From Bacteriovoracaceae bacterium (GTDB taxonomy: Bacteria; Bdellovibrionota; Bacteriovoracia; Bacteriovoracales; Bacteriovoracaceae), in NCBI GenBank assembly GCA_021737405.1, contig JAIPEG010000008.1, forward strand, positions 38,936 through 102,935: a stretch of DNA of 64,000 nt, read 5' to 3'. This document shows, piece after piece, positions 39,302-48,642 of the stretch (within the stretch, counting starts at the first letter, position 1; each line of letters starts with the position of its first letter). The position numbers were made by a program, and so were the translations under genes. The notes beneath the pieces are model-generated. The model saw only the letters and a list, made by a program, of their open reading frames with translations. It made no database searches and was not told the DNA's origin.

Positions 39302-41131
39302 TTAAAAACTCATTTGAATTGGGGCACCTGTTGCACCTCGATTATTATTTCCCCAACACTTAATTAATGTGCCTGTTCTTGCACAAATATGCTCTTTAGC
39401 AATCGTTACAGAGCTTACATTCTCAAGATCTTTCGGAATATTATTTTGACCAAATTCATTATCGCCCCAACACCGAAGACGACCATTGTTCTCTAAAGCA
39501 CATGTATTATTATCGCCTGCAAAAATCTTTTCAACAGGTTCTAAATTTAATGGGACGTCAATTTGCCCATAACGATTAGCACCCCAACATTTGACCTTTC
39601 CAAGATCGATTACGCAGGCATGATAGCCTCCTGATACTAAGTTTTCCGGCTTAGTAAGATTTTCAGGAATATTTTTAGCTATCGTATAATGTCCCCAGCA
39701 GACAACCTTTCCCATATCAATTACGCAAGCACTATAGTAACCAACATCAAAAGACTTAACCGAAGTAAGTTTAGGATAAAAGCTGTAGGGCACGACATAA
39801 CTCGGACTCCACAGCATTCCCCAGCAATCATATTCACTGTCTTTATAGAGGACACATCCATGATTTGCTCTTCCCCTCTTAAGTTTTTCAACAGGTCGAC
39901 TACTTTCCCTCGTTATGATTAATTTCTCGGTGGTCTGAGTAGGATATTTCCAACAAGAAAAACCTTCTGCTCCATATGCACAGTCCTCTCCATATCCTGT
40001 CGCAAAACCTTGGGCATCAGTTAAAATATCATTTAAATTAAGATTGTAAGAAGGGTATCCCCAACAATTTAAATTATTATTCTTGTCTACAGCACAGGAT
40101 TGCGAAAGATTCGCAGATAACACTTGTGCTCCTTGTGCTCCATCAGGATTAGTCGAAACATATGGATTAACATCTCCCCAACATTTAATTCCCTTGTCTG
40201 TGACGACACAAGTCTTGTAAAGACCTACTCTGAGTTTACGAGGATTTTCTAGGCCAAAAGGAATGTTTAGCTGACCAGTACTGTTGTCTCCCCAACACTC
40301 GACTTTATTATCAGAAATTGCACAGGAATGTTTTGCTCCAATAGCAAGTTCAGTAATATTTCTTAGGTTTTGGGGCACATCCGATTGTCCAAATTCGTTT
40401 CTTCCCCAGCATCGAAGTTCTTCATCGCTAAGGGCACATGTGTGGAAGGCACCAGCGGAGATTTCAAAAACATTCCCCCGAATGTCATGGGGAACATTTA
40501 TTCCACTATTAGAGGGGCTGCCCCAACATTTAATTTGATTAGAAATAACAGCGCACCCATGAGAGATGCCTATGGTAATTCGCGTGGCGGAACCAATATT
40601 TGCAATATTATTTATATAAGTGCCTCCTCGTGAATAGTTAAAACCATATTCCGGCATAAACTTTGGAATTGTCTCTGTACTCTCCCAACATATCGGTTTG
40701 GAATGATCCATTTTAAATACACAAAACTGGCCTAGCTTTCCTGAACTAACAAAAGAGGCATTAGTCACTCTTGATAAACGCTCACTTATATTTGTATTAG
40801 TAAAAGCAACACCCCAACAATTTACTTTATGGGCATCTCCCTTAACGCAAACTCCCCTCTTAGCAATAGAAAGACTCGTTTGGGATTTTGGAATGTTTGA
40901 TATTGGATTACCAGAAACATTGGCGGGCCTTGCCCCCTCAGTTAAACCCCAGCACCGAATTTTACTTTGTCCTAATTCCAAAATTTGAGCACAACCCATC
41001 TGATCATTTACTTGAATATCAATGATTTCTACCGGGGCCTTCCCCATAGAAGTGAAAGAATAGATGAGGACCACTAAGGGTAACATTCTCTTAAAACAAT
41101 TTATTGTTTTTCTGAAATAGATTAAATCCAC
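39302..41131 (-). CDS. Exported RCC1-like repeat protein (14 C...CWG repeats)
   Basis: Repeats such as HTCALSDEELRCWGRNEFGQSDVPQNLRNITELAIGAKHSCAISDNKVECWGDNSTGQLNIP. Confidence 0.85.
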   Translation of the reverse strand: MDLIYFRKTINCFKRMLPLVVLIYSFTSMGKAPVEIIDIQVNDQMGCAQILELGQSKIRCWGLTEGARPANVSGNPISNIPKSQTSLSIAKRGVCVKGDAHKVNCWGVAFTNTNISERLSRVTNASFVSSGKLGQFCVFKMDHSKPICWESTETIPKFMPEYGFNYSRGGTYINNIANIGSATRITIGISHGCAVISNQIKCWGSPSNSGINVPHDIRGNVFEISAGAFHTCALSDEELRCWGRNEFGQSDVPQNLRNITELAIGAKHSCAISDNKVECWGDNSTGQLNIPFGLENPRKLRVGLYKTCVVTDKGIKCWGDVNPYVSTNPDGAQGAQVLSANLSQSCAVDKNNNLNCWGYPSYNLNLNDILTDAQGFATGYGEDCAYGAEGFSCWKYPTQTTEKLIITRESSRPVEKLKRGRANHGCVLYKDSEYDCWGMLWSPSYVVPYSFYPKLTSVKSFDVGYYSACVIDMGKVVCWGHYTIAKNIPENLTKPENLVSGGYHACVIDLGKVKCWGANRYGQIDVPLNLEPVEKIFAGDNNTCALENNGRLRCWGDNEFGQNNIPKDLENVSSVTIAKEHICARTGTLIKCWGNNNRGATGAPIQMSF

Positions 41132-41215
41132 TGCTCCTCCTAAATAAGAACTTATTTTTTAAAGTTAAAGCTTAGGACCATGATGCTCTTGAACCTATGA
41201 ACATAACCTATCAAC

Positions 41216-41233
41216 AATGTTACCTAATGTTAC
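41216..41233 (-). promoter_or_regulatory. Candidate direct-repeat regulatory site (GTAACATTAG GTAACATT on minus strand)
   Basis: 15/18 identical to the 38666-38683 site and at similar distance from the start codon. Confidence 0.35.
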
Positions 41234-41269
41234 AAAAAAGTATTTAAAGAGAAGGCCCTTAATAGAGAC

Positions 41270-41300
41270 GGGGCCCATGTAAATGCTAGGGCCCCATTTT
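41270..41300. terminator. Hairpin GGGGCCC-12 nt-GGGCCCC followed by ATTTTT
   Basis: Perfect 7-bp GC stem in intergenic space followed by a T run on +. Confidence 0.6.
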
Positions 41301-41326
41301 TGAATATACTATTTAATTTCAAAAAA

Positions 41327-41905
41327 TTATTGAACTTCAACCTCAAAAAGAACCTCATTCCTCCTAAACACAGGTAAGGTCCAAGGAGGGTTGTGACCTG
41401 CGTATAAGGCACTGCTCACGATAAATAAGCCTTGAGCAGCAATCCATGATCTGAGCTCTTTTTCAAATGAGCCCGTTCTCTCCTGAGTTCTTTTTCCGTT
41501 AAAGCGAATTGTTGCCATTACCTTTGGCGCAACTTCACTTATGACGATACTCTTATTCACAGGCTTAGGAAGGGTTTCCATCGTGTAGCGGCTAGGCATC
41601 ACAAAAGTCATCGTCCACAACTTATTTTGACCCCCTGTGAATACAGGAGATGTCATCCCTATATCATCACCCTCAGTAAATACAGGTGAAGTCATAGAGA
41701 TGTTATTGCCGAAAATATAATCAGCAAGAATATTGAATCCTTTTTCTTCGAGCTCTTCTTGGCCGTCAAAGCTTACAGATGCCGTGATGAATGATTCATA
41801 TTGACGTAACTCTATGCTTCCATCTTTTTGAATAACTGAATAACTTAGCTCTGGACTTCCAAAAGCTGAACCGATGAATAAAAGAAAAGTAAGTAGAACC
41901 TTCAT
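41327..41905 (-). CDS. SOUL family heme-binding-like protein, exported
   Basis: YSVIQKDGSIELRQYESFITASVSFDG...MTSPVFT...MPSRYTMETLPKPVN. Confidence 0.85.
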   Translation of the reverse strand: MKVLLTFLLFIGSAFGSPELSYSVIQKDGSIELRQYESFITASVSFDGQEELEEKGFNILADYIFGNNISMTSPVFTEGDDIGMTSPVFTGGQNKLWTMTFVMPSRYTMETLPKPVNKSIVISEVAPKVMATIRFNGKRTQERTGSFEKELRSWIAAQGLFIVSSALYAGHNPPWTLPVFRRNEVLFEVEVQ

Positions 41906-42073
41906 AAATTGCCCCTTCGATTAATAGTTTTCAATCATTAGGAGCTTATGAAAGGTCAGAAGACTTGGAAACAAACAAGGCCTAGACAACTCTACGAAAA
42001 AAATCTTGAGTGGTGAAAGGTTTGGATTTAGTGAATATTAAGTACCGAAAAAATCTTTGCCAGACATCGATTC

Positions 42074-42664
42074 CTAGCTGACTAAGAACCAACGATCTTT
42101 GTTCCAATTAATACTTTCGCCACGCTCTTTGATAATTTTTCTAATATTATAAATATGAACATCAACGCTTTTTGGATCAACGGCCTCATTTGGCCATACC
42201 TTCTCAAGAAGGCCATGCCTAGTCGCTCCTGTCGTTCTGCAACTTTTAAGAACTTCAATGATCATCTGCTGCTTTAGACTCAATCCTAATTTAGAGTTTT
42301 TAAAAATAAGCTTTTGCTCATGATCCATAAAACGCATTATTTTAGCCGATAGCTCAATACCATTCACAGGACTTGAGTAAAAGTCTTCTATACCTAATTC
42401 TATAAGCTCACGAGGACTTAAAAAATTACTACCATTAAGCCTAATGAAGCACCGGTCTTCTATGCCTTCCTTTTTCACTTCAACAATAATTTCACTTATA
42501 GCTTTATGGGTGTCTATAAGAAGTAAATCAAAGCTATTTCGGCAGGGTAGGCCCTCAATTTGGGGATCAATTATATTCACCATAGTGAAAGGAAGATTAG
42601 TCTTTAAGAAACTGTATTCACCTTCACTATTTTTAACGTTGTCAGAAATAATGGTAATTTTCAT
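42074..42664 (-). CDS. Winged-helix regulator with degenerate receiver-like domain
   Basis: C-terminal VWPNEAVDPKSVDVHIYNIRKII resembles OmpR/PhoB wHTH; N-terminal domain lacks the conserved KP. Confidence 0.7.
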   Translation of the reverse strand: MKITIISDNVKNSEGEYSFLKTNLPFTMVNIIDPQIEGLPCRNSFDLLLIDTHKAISEIIVEVKKEGIEDRCFIRLNGSNFLSPRELIELGIEDFYSSPVNGIELSAKIMRFMDHEQKLIFKNSKLGLSLKQQMIIEVLKSCRTTGATRHGLLEKVWPNEAVDPKSVDVHIYNIRKIIKERGESINWNKDRWFLVS

Positions 42665-42834
42665 AAATTCTCGTTTTTTTATGAGATTTTCTCATAAACA
42701 TGATCTTTGTCACTTAATCTTTAAAGAAAACAAGACTTCTATATAAAATCAAGCACTTATGAAACAGTGAGGTCTGGTCTAAATAGATCTTTTGTGATTA
42801 TTTGTTTGATCAGTCACTAAAAAATGAGAAAATC

Positions 42835-43623
42835 ATGTTAAATATATTTATTCATGGAAATTCCGGCTCCCCTTCAAACTTTCAAAACATAGCAGATCGC
42901 GGAGACTTAATGCTGACAATTCCAGGTCACCAAGGCCAGGAAGCCCCTTTTGCATGTGACCTGATTTCCCTTGGACAGATCTTAGGGGACGAAATAAGAA
43001 GTCATCTCCCTATCAATACTCCCTATCAATTAGTTGCCCACAGTCTTGGATGTAATATAAGTGTCCATGCCATAAATTTTTTAAAAGAGTCAGGTTTTAA
43101 CCTTCCTGAAAAACTCATTCTTATTGCTGGTCCCCTTCTGACAACTCTAAATAACCTTGGAAGCCTTTTTTCAAGTGAACCCTCTGGAGTCATCTTTACA
43201 GAATCGAATCCACTAAAAGTACATATAGAGCGCGCCATTATTCTTAATAACTTAAAAAATATCGGTCTTAATCAATTTATTGATGGTTTTAAAAATACCG
43301 ATCCTAATTTCAGAGAGCGCTTCATAGGCTCTATTGGGAAGGGCGAATTTTTAAATGAGTTAGAAGTGTTAGAAAAGCAAGGTATCCCAACCCACTTTCT
43401 CTTAGGCTCAAAAGACCCTTTTATTAATAGAGAAAACTTTATTAAACAGGCCTCTCAATCTCCAAATTTTCGATTTACCCTTCTAGAGGGACTCGCTCAC
43501 TATCCGCATCTAGAAAACCCCAAACTAGTTAAGAAAACTTTACTTGCCTTAAACAAAGAAACTTTCCATCATCAAAACTTAAAAACTACTGATAGTATCA
43601 TTGGACATCAAGATAGAAATTAA
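42835..43623 (+). CDS. Alpha/beta hydrolase
   Basis: MLNIFIHGNSGSPSNFQ, VAHSLGCN, LLGSKDPFI, LEGLAHYPHLE. Confidence 0.8.
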   Translation: MLNIFIHGNSGSPSNFQNIADRGDLMLTIPGHQGQEAPFACDLISLGQILGDEIRSHLPINTPYQLVAHSLGCNISVHAINFLKESGFNLPEKLILIAGPLLTTLNNLGSLFSSEPSGVIFTESNPLKVHIERAIILNNLKNIGLNQFIDGFKNTDPNFRERFIGSIGKGEFLNELEVLEKQGIPTHFLLGSKDPFINRENFIKQASQSPNFRFTLLEGLAHYPHLENPKLVKKTLLALNKETFHHQNLKTTDSIIGHQDRN

Positions 43624-44446
43624 AATCGAAGACACATTAAAGAAACTTCGAAAAACCTGTAAGGTTTCTCAGCATAAACTTGCAAGCTATCTGCAGATAG
43701 ATCAAGCTGGCGTGAGCCGCTTAGAAAAGGGCTGTCAAAATATACAAATAGACACACTTATTAAACTTTCAAAATTTTACCAATTAGACATTGAACAAAT
43801 TATCAAAGGCACAATCAATTACTACGCCCTTGCAAAAAACTTTGGAATAGACTCTCCCTTACCAAAACGTTATCAAGGCGTACAAGAGCTTCATATGAAA
43901 GAGCTTATGCCAATTATTGCTCATTTAAGAAAATTCCAAGGTGACACCTTTATTTATGAAGTCCTTAATAAGCTAGGCCTTGATGATCTATTATTCTTAC
44001 CTCCTGATCAAAAATGTAATAGTCTTGTCATGAGCGACATCATTGCTTTATCAATGGAAAAAGGAGCTCTCTCGGCAACGGATATTCCTTTTATAACAAG
44101 TCTTTCTTTTGATTCTCAATACCTTGGTCATTTCAACACAAGCTTTTCAAAGTTAGAGAAATCAAAGGACCTTATTCATTCATGGGTCTTAAATTCGGAC
44201 TTTTTTGAGGGTATTTTTAAATTTAGTATTTTTTCTGAAAAGATTTCTTCACTTACCCTTAATATGGATTTCAATAATATAGAAATCAGGGATGAGTTTA
44301 AAAAGAAGGGACTCGAAAACTTTATTCTTCTTCTCAAACAAAGTTATCTCAAGCAACTTCCCCATCGTTTCAACCTCCCCTCCCTTGAGGTTGGCCTGCT
44401 AAAAGACCCATTTATTGGCAGGGGCCGACTTGAGGTCTCTTTTTAG
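43601..44446 (+). CDS. XRE-family HTH regulator (TTG start)
   Basis: LKKLRKTCKVSQHKLASYLQIDQAGVSRLEKGCQNIQIDTLIKLSKFYQLDIEQII. Confidence 0.8.
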   Translation: MDIKIEIKIEDTLKKLRKTCKVSQHKLASYLQIDQAGVSRLEKGCQNIQIDTLIKLSKFYQLDIEQIIKGTINYYALAKNFGIDSPLPKRYQGVQELHMKELMPIIAHLRKFQGDTFIYEVLNKLGLDDLLFLPPDQKCNSLVMSDIIALSMEKGALSATDIPFITSLSFDSQYLGHFNTSFSKLEKSKDLIHSWVLNSDFFEGIFKFSIFSEKISSLTLNMDFNNIEIRDEFKKKGLENFILLLKQSYLKQLPHRFNLPSLEVGLLKDPFIGRGRLEVSF

Positions 44447-44448
44447 TC

Positions 44449-45339
44449 ATGATGAATCTAACCAATCTTGACCATAATTTGACCCTACTCAGTCATCTCC
44501 TTTCTGAACAGAAAAATTTAAATGAAAAAAACCTCGAAAATCTCATCAGCGAGTATCTCTCATTGAGATATGAGAATAATAATAAATCTCTTTCTAAGTT
44601 AATTCAAATTAGTGATTACCTTGTTCTTCCTATCGAAGACTTAATTAAAGACGAATTTCAAAGCGAAAAGATTATAGCAAATCTAAAAAAAGAAAATATC
44701 CTTCCCGATATTTATCGAGATCCCAACACTCACTTCAGTACCTATAGAGGTATGAGGAATGTTATTGGTTACCTAGAAAAAGTTCTTGATCAGAGTACTA
44801 TCAATTGGATATTCAAAAAATCATCTTTTCAGCCTCGTTTTTTTAAAAATAGTGATCAAAGTTATCTATCAAGCCACATACCCATCGACATTTTTTCTCA
44901 TTTAAGTTCTTTTGGCTTTCTTAAAGAGCATTTTATTCAGATGGGTTCAGAAACAACTAATGGCTATGATGATGTCTATAAAAATAAAATCAAATCTCAA
45001 AAAGGACCTAAAGAAATCATGGAAGTCGTTATCCATGAAATTATTCCCTTCAGTTATGATCGCCTTATCAACTATGAACTCATCAACATCAGTAAAAATA
45101 AATGTAGAATTAAACTGGCCCCAAAAAATGAAGTTTTAGATAGCTTTTTAGGAAAACCCCCAGTTAGTGAAGATCTCTATTATTATCTTCTCGGTGCCTT
45201 TAAGGGTTCTATTGATTTAACTGATCATAAAGTTACTAAAACAGTTCAAGTGAGCTCTTCTCAAAGAAATGGTACACAATTTGATATTTACTGGAGCAAG
45301 GCCATTAAGAAGCAAGTTTGGTTGCATGATCTTCATTAA
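44449..45339 (+). CDS. Paralogue of the upstream XRE protein with a degenerated HTH
   Basis: RGMRNVIGYLEKVLDQSTINWIFKKSSFQPRFFKNSDQSYLSSHIPIDIFS parallels QGVQELHMKELMPIIAHLRKFQGDTFIYEVLNKLGLDDLLFLPPDQKCNSLVMSDIIA. Confidence 0.6.
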   Translation: MMNLTNLDHNLTLLSHLLSEQKNLNEKNLENLISEYLSLRYENNNKSLSKLIQISDYLVLPIEDLIKDEFQSEKIIANLKKENILPDIYRDPNTHFSTYRGMRNVIGYLEKVLDQSTINWIFKKSSFQPRFFKNSDQSYLSSHIPIDIFSHLSSFGFLKEHFIQMGSETTNGYDDVYKNKIKSQKGPKEIMEVVIHEIIPFSYDRLINYELINISKNKCRIKLAPKNEVLDSFLGKPPVSEDLYYYLLGAFKGSIDLTDHKVTKTVQVSSSQRNGTQFDIYWSKAIKKQVWLHDLH

Positions 45340-45494
45340 ATAGACCCTCATACTTATTAAAACTTTCTTTGCAAAGAGAAGATAAGGAGTTAGTTAAAAA
45401 AACTTAACTCTTTAACGAACTAATTTGCTTGGGATTTGGTACAGTTAATTTCTTTTAACTTCGTTTTCGTTTGGCCTCTTGTTAGATTAATGAC

Positions 45495-46175
45495 ATGCCA
45501 AATCTTCTCTATATAGATAATGATACAAATTCCCTAAAATTTTACCAGGACATACTCAAGCCTCATATTACAGTTGAAACTTGTGAAAAACCCGATGAGA
45601 TGCTTGGAATGGCAAAGAATAATCGCTTCGATGCGATTATGCTAGAAGTTAACTTATCTAATGCTTGTAGTTTTGAACTTTTTAAAACTTTGAGAACTTA
45701 TTCCAATACTAGAGAAATCCCGATTTTCTTTATTTCAAATGATAATAATACAAATTTTCTTTTGAAGGCCTTTGCTCTTGGAACTGCTGACTACATCTTA
45801 AGAGACATGGTGCCAGACGAAGTTCTGGCCCGCATTCATTCACGATTAAAAAAGGCTGGAAAAGAAACCCTATCTTTTGGCGATATTATAATCAACCAAG
45901 ATAGTTTAATTGTTTATTGTCAAAAAAAATTGATCGAACTTACGCAAATCGAATACAAAATCCTTCTTTTTTTTACAAGACGAACTTTAAATGGAAGACG
46001 AAAAATCTTTAATCTAAATGAGATTATTGAATTTGTATGGCCCTTAAATTCACAAAATGTTCTTCCTAGTACTCTATCTACCCATATTACCAACTTGAGG
46101 AAAAAACTGAATTCAAAGGAAGTAGAGTTTTCTTCAATTCGTAATGAGGGATATTATCTCAAAATTCGAAACTAA
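45495..46175 (+). CDS. Response-regulator-like protein (pseudo-receiver + wHTH)
   Basis: LLYIDNDTNSLKFYQDILK...DAIMLEVNLS (Glu at phospho-acceptor site); C-terminal wHTH VLPSTLSTHITNLRKKL. Confidence 0.8.
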   Translation: MPNLLYIDNDTNSLKFYQDILKPHITVETCEKPDEMLGMAKNNRFDAIMLEVNLSNACSFELFKTLRTYSNTREIPIFFISNDNNTNFLLKAFALGTADYILRDMVPDEVLARIHSRLKKAGKETLSFGDIIINQDSLIVYCQKKLIELTQIEYKILLFFTRRTLNGRRKIFNLNEIIEFVWPLNSQNVLPSTLSTHITNLRKKLNSKEVEFSSIRNEGYYLKIRN

Positions 46176-46281
46176 GACCAAAATTTTGCGTCTTAACTTC
46201 TAAGATATATAATTGTATTTACAGATCATTACCTAATATAATTAATATTCAATTCATCTCAAAAAGTAATATTATCAAAGG

Positions 46282-47028
46282 ATGATAATGTTTAATAAAT
46301 ATCTTACTATTACATTTTTATTACTGATTTCAAGTGAATCCTACTCTCAACGTGCTGAAACTATTAGAACGGGAAGGCCTGGCCAGTCTATAGGTGCGAA
46401 CGTGGTCGGAACGGATGTTTTTCAACTGCAAAGTGGTCTTGAATTGAATGTTGTCGAAGCTAGTAGTAATACCACAAATATCATTAATAATAATGTCGTA
46501 AGATTCGGTCTAAATGAAAAGATTGAAGTTAGCGGTGTTTTTGATTTAGCACGGAACAATAAATCGTTAAGCGGTATAGATAACCTTCAAATAGGAGGTC
46601 GTTATAATATTATTGAAAAATCAAATGGATTGCTTCCTGCGCTTTGCTTTCAGGGAAGATTGCGTTTAAAAGGTTTCGACGATTACAAAAGAGCAGACAC
46701 GAGACCTTTACTAGTAGTTAGTGCCGTCCATTCTCTTGGAGAGGTAAGTAGCCTTACCACTAATTTAACCATGAGTTATGACGGATTTAATCCTCGCGCG
46801 ATTTATGGCTACACTATCGCCTATGGGATAAGTCTAAGTGAGAAATGGGGAGCCTTTTTAGAAGAATATGCTAGTTACCAAAATGACAATTGGTCTCACG
46901 CTATTGATGGAGGTTTTTCCTATCTCTACAATAATAACACTCAATATGATTTGGCCTTTGGTACTGACATTGAAGAGAATTTGAGTCAGGTTTACCTTTC
47001 ATTTGGTATTTCTTGGCGTACATTTTAG
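46282..47028 (+). CDS. Exported outer-membrane-like protein, transporter/MetA-like
   Basis: Signal peptide; RPGQSIGANVVGTDVFQLQSGLELN; terminal YLSFGISWRTF. Confidence 0.6.
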   Translation: MIMFNKYLTITFLLLISSESYSQRAETIRTGRPGQSIGANVVGTDVFQLQSGLELNVVEASSNTTNIINNNVVRFGLNEKIEVSGVFDLARNNKSLSGIDNLQIGGRYNIIEKSNGLLPALCFQGRLRLKGFDDYKRADTRPLLVVSAVHSLGEVSSLTTNLTMSYDGFNPRAIYGYTIAYGISLSEKWGAFLEEYASYQNDNWSHAIDGGFSYLYNNNTQYDLAFGTDIEENLSQVYLSFGISWRTF

Positions 47029-47074
47029 GTAAGTTAAGAATGGCCTTTCTAAAGTTGTCAGCTTAAGTAAAACG

Positions 47075-47083
47075 CCCCCCCCC
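47075..47083. repeat. C9 homopolymer in intergenic region
   Basis: aaaacg ccccccccc tgaagg, between 47028 and the 47215 gene start. Confidence 0.8.
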
Positions 47084-47214
47084 TGAAGGAATATGCGAAG
47101 TTAGGTTGTGCTAATAGAGGGATTTCCTTTATTATTTAAGGAAGCAGCCTTTATAAGACCATATAAAAAATTTGTGAAGAAGGCCTAATATTCATACAAG
47201 AAAGGTAATTATTA

Positions 47215-48642
47215 ATGACCTGGTTAAAGAAAATATTTGAAGATTCTTCTAATGCCAGCAGTTCACATAAGAAGCTTGTGGACTCAAAGTACTTCTGTCC
47301 TCTGCCATGGAAGATGATGGCCGTGAGAAATAATGGCGATATGAGAGTCTGCTGTCAGGCGAACACAGCGGAATCGAGAGGGCTCTATTGTAAACCTGAT
47401 GGCGTTCCTTACAATGTCGAAAGAGACTCAATGTCTGAAGCTCGCAATTCGACACTCGCAAAAGAACTCCGAAAAAGCATGCTTGAGGGAAATCCTCACG
47501 AAGCTTGTGTTCGTTGTGACCAAGAAGAAAGCAGTAAGATCAGATCTCGTCGGATTCTTGAAGTTAATAGGAGCAAAGATTATTTTAACTTTCACGATGC
47601 CCTTGAAGTAACAGAGAGCGATGGAAGCATTGACCCTTCCCAAATCCCTCTTCAATACTTAGACCTTCGATTTGGAAATAAGTGTAATATTCGCTGTCGA
47701 ATGTGTGGCCCCACCGATAGTAATGCTTGGTATAATGACTTTGTTAAGCTTTGGAATACAAATCAATACGAAGAAAGTGTCGGAATTGTTAAACTCGTTG
47801 AAAATGACAAGGGAGACTGGACCCCAGAGCAAAACCTCTATGACTGGGTTGATCGGGATCATTTCTGGAGTGACGTCGAAGCAAACATGGATAAGCTCAC
47901 TTACATTCATACCGTAGGGGGTGAGCCCTTACTCATCGATAGACAATTTGATCTTCTCCAAAAATGCATCGAAAAAGGAATCGCCAAGAATATTGAACTT
48001 GAATACAACACTAACGGTACGGTCATTCCTAAAAAAGCATGGGAATACTGGAAGCATTTTAAAACTGTTAAAATTGGTTTGAGTCTGGATGGTACCGGAG
48101 CACTAAATGATTACATTCGTTTTCCTTCAAAGTGGTCAACGATTGAAGAAAATATTAATAAACTAGAGAACTACCAAGGAAATCTTGAATTATGGTTTGC
48201 TTATACCGTTCAAGTTTTAAATGTTTTCTATCTCGATGATATCCTTAAGTGGAAAATCTCTAACGAATTTAAGAACTTTGGGTCATGGCACAAGCAACCC
48301 TTTATCTCGGCACACCCCCTTCATAACCCGAAACACTTTAATATAAAAATACTCCCACCTCCAGTAAAAGAGCAGGTTGCGGAAAAACTCCGTGGATTAT
48401 ATCCATGGCTAGAAACATACTTTGAAGAGAATAAATACTCTCAAAAGCGCCAAGAGATGTTTAGGATTTCAGCAAAGAGTATCATTGAAGGTTATATTAA
48501 CTTTATGAATGAAGAGGACCTATCGGATATTTTTCCTAAGTTTTGGAAAGTCACTACAGACCTTGATAAAATCAGGGGGCAAAGTTTTAAAGAAAGCTTT
48601 CCTGAATACTATGAATTGCTAAGGCCTTATGTTGAATCTTAG
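47215..48642 (+). CDS. N-twitch radical SAM protein (copy A)
   Basis: YFCPLPWKMMAVRNNGDMRVCCQAN...ACVRCDQEE, then LDLRFGNKCNIRCRMCGPTDSNAW. Confidence 0.88.
   Translation: MTWLKKIFEDSSNASSSHKKLVDSKYFCPLPWKMMAVRNNGDMRVCCQANTAESRGLYCKPDGVPYNVERDSMSEARNSTLAKELRKSMLEGNPHEACVRCDQEESSKIRSRRILEVNRSKDYFNFHDALEVTESDGSIDPSQIPLQYLDLRFGNKCNIRCRMCGPTDSNAWYNDFVKLWNTNQYEESVGIVKLVENDKGDWTPEQNLYDWVDRDHFWSDVEANMDKLTYIHTVGGEPLLIDRQFDLLQKCIEKGIAKNIELEYNTNGTVIPKKAWEYWKHFKTVKIGLSLDGTGALNDYIRFPSKWSTIEENINKLENYQGNLELWFAYTVQVLNVFYLDDILKWKISNEFKNFGSWHKQPFISAHPLHNPKHFNIKILPPPVKEQVAEKLRGLYPWLETYFEENKYSQKRQEMFRISAKSIIEGYINFMNEEDLSDIFPKFWKVTTDLDKIRGQSFKESFPEYYELLRPYVES

Noticed and set aside
47249-47910. Several short ORFs overlapping the N-twitch radical SAM gene
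   Set aside because: Antisense or alternate-frame to a strongly supported CDS.
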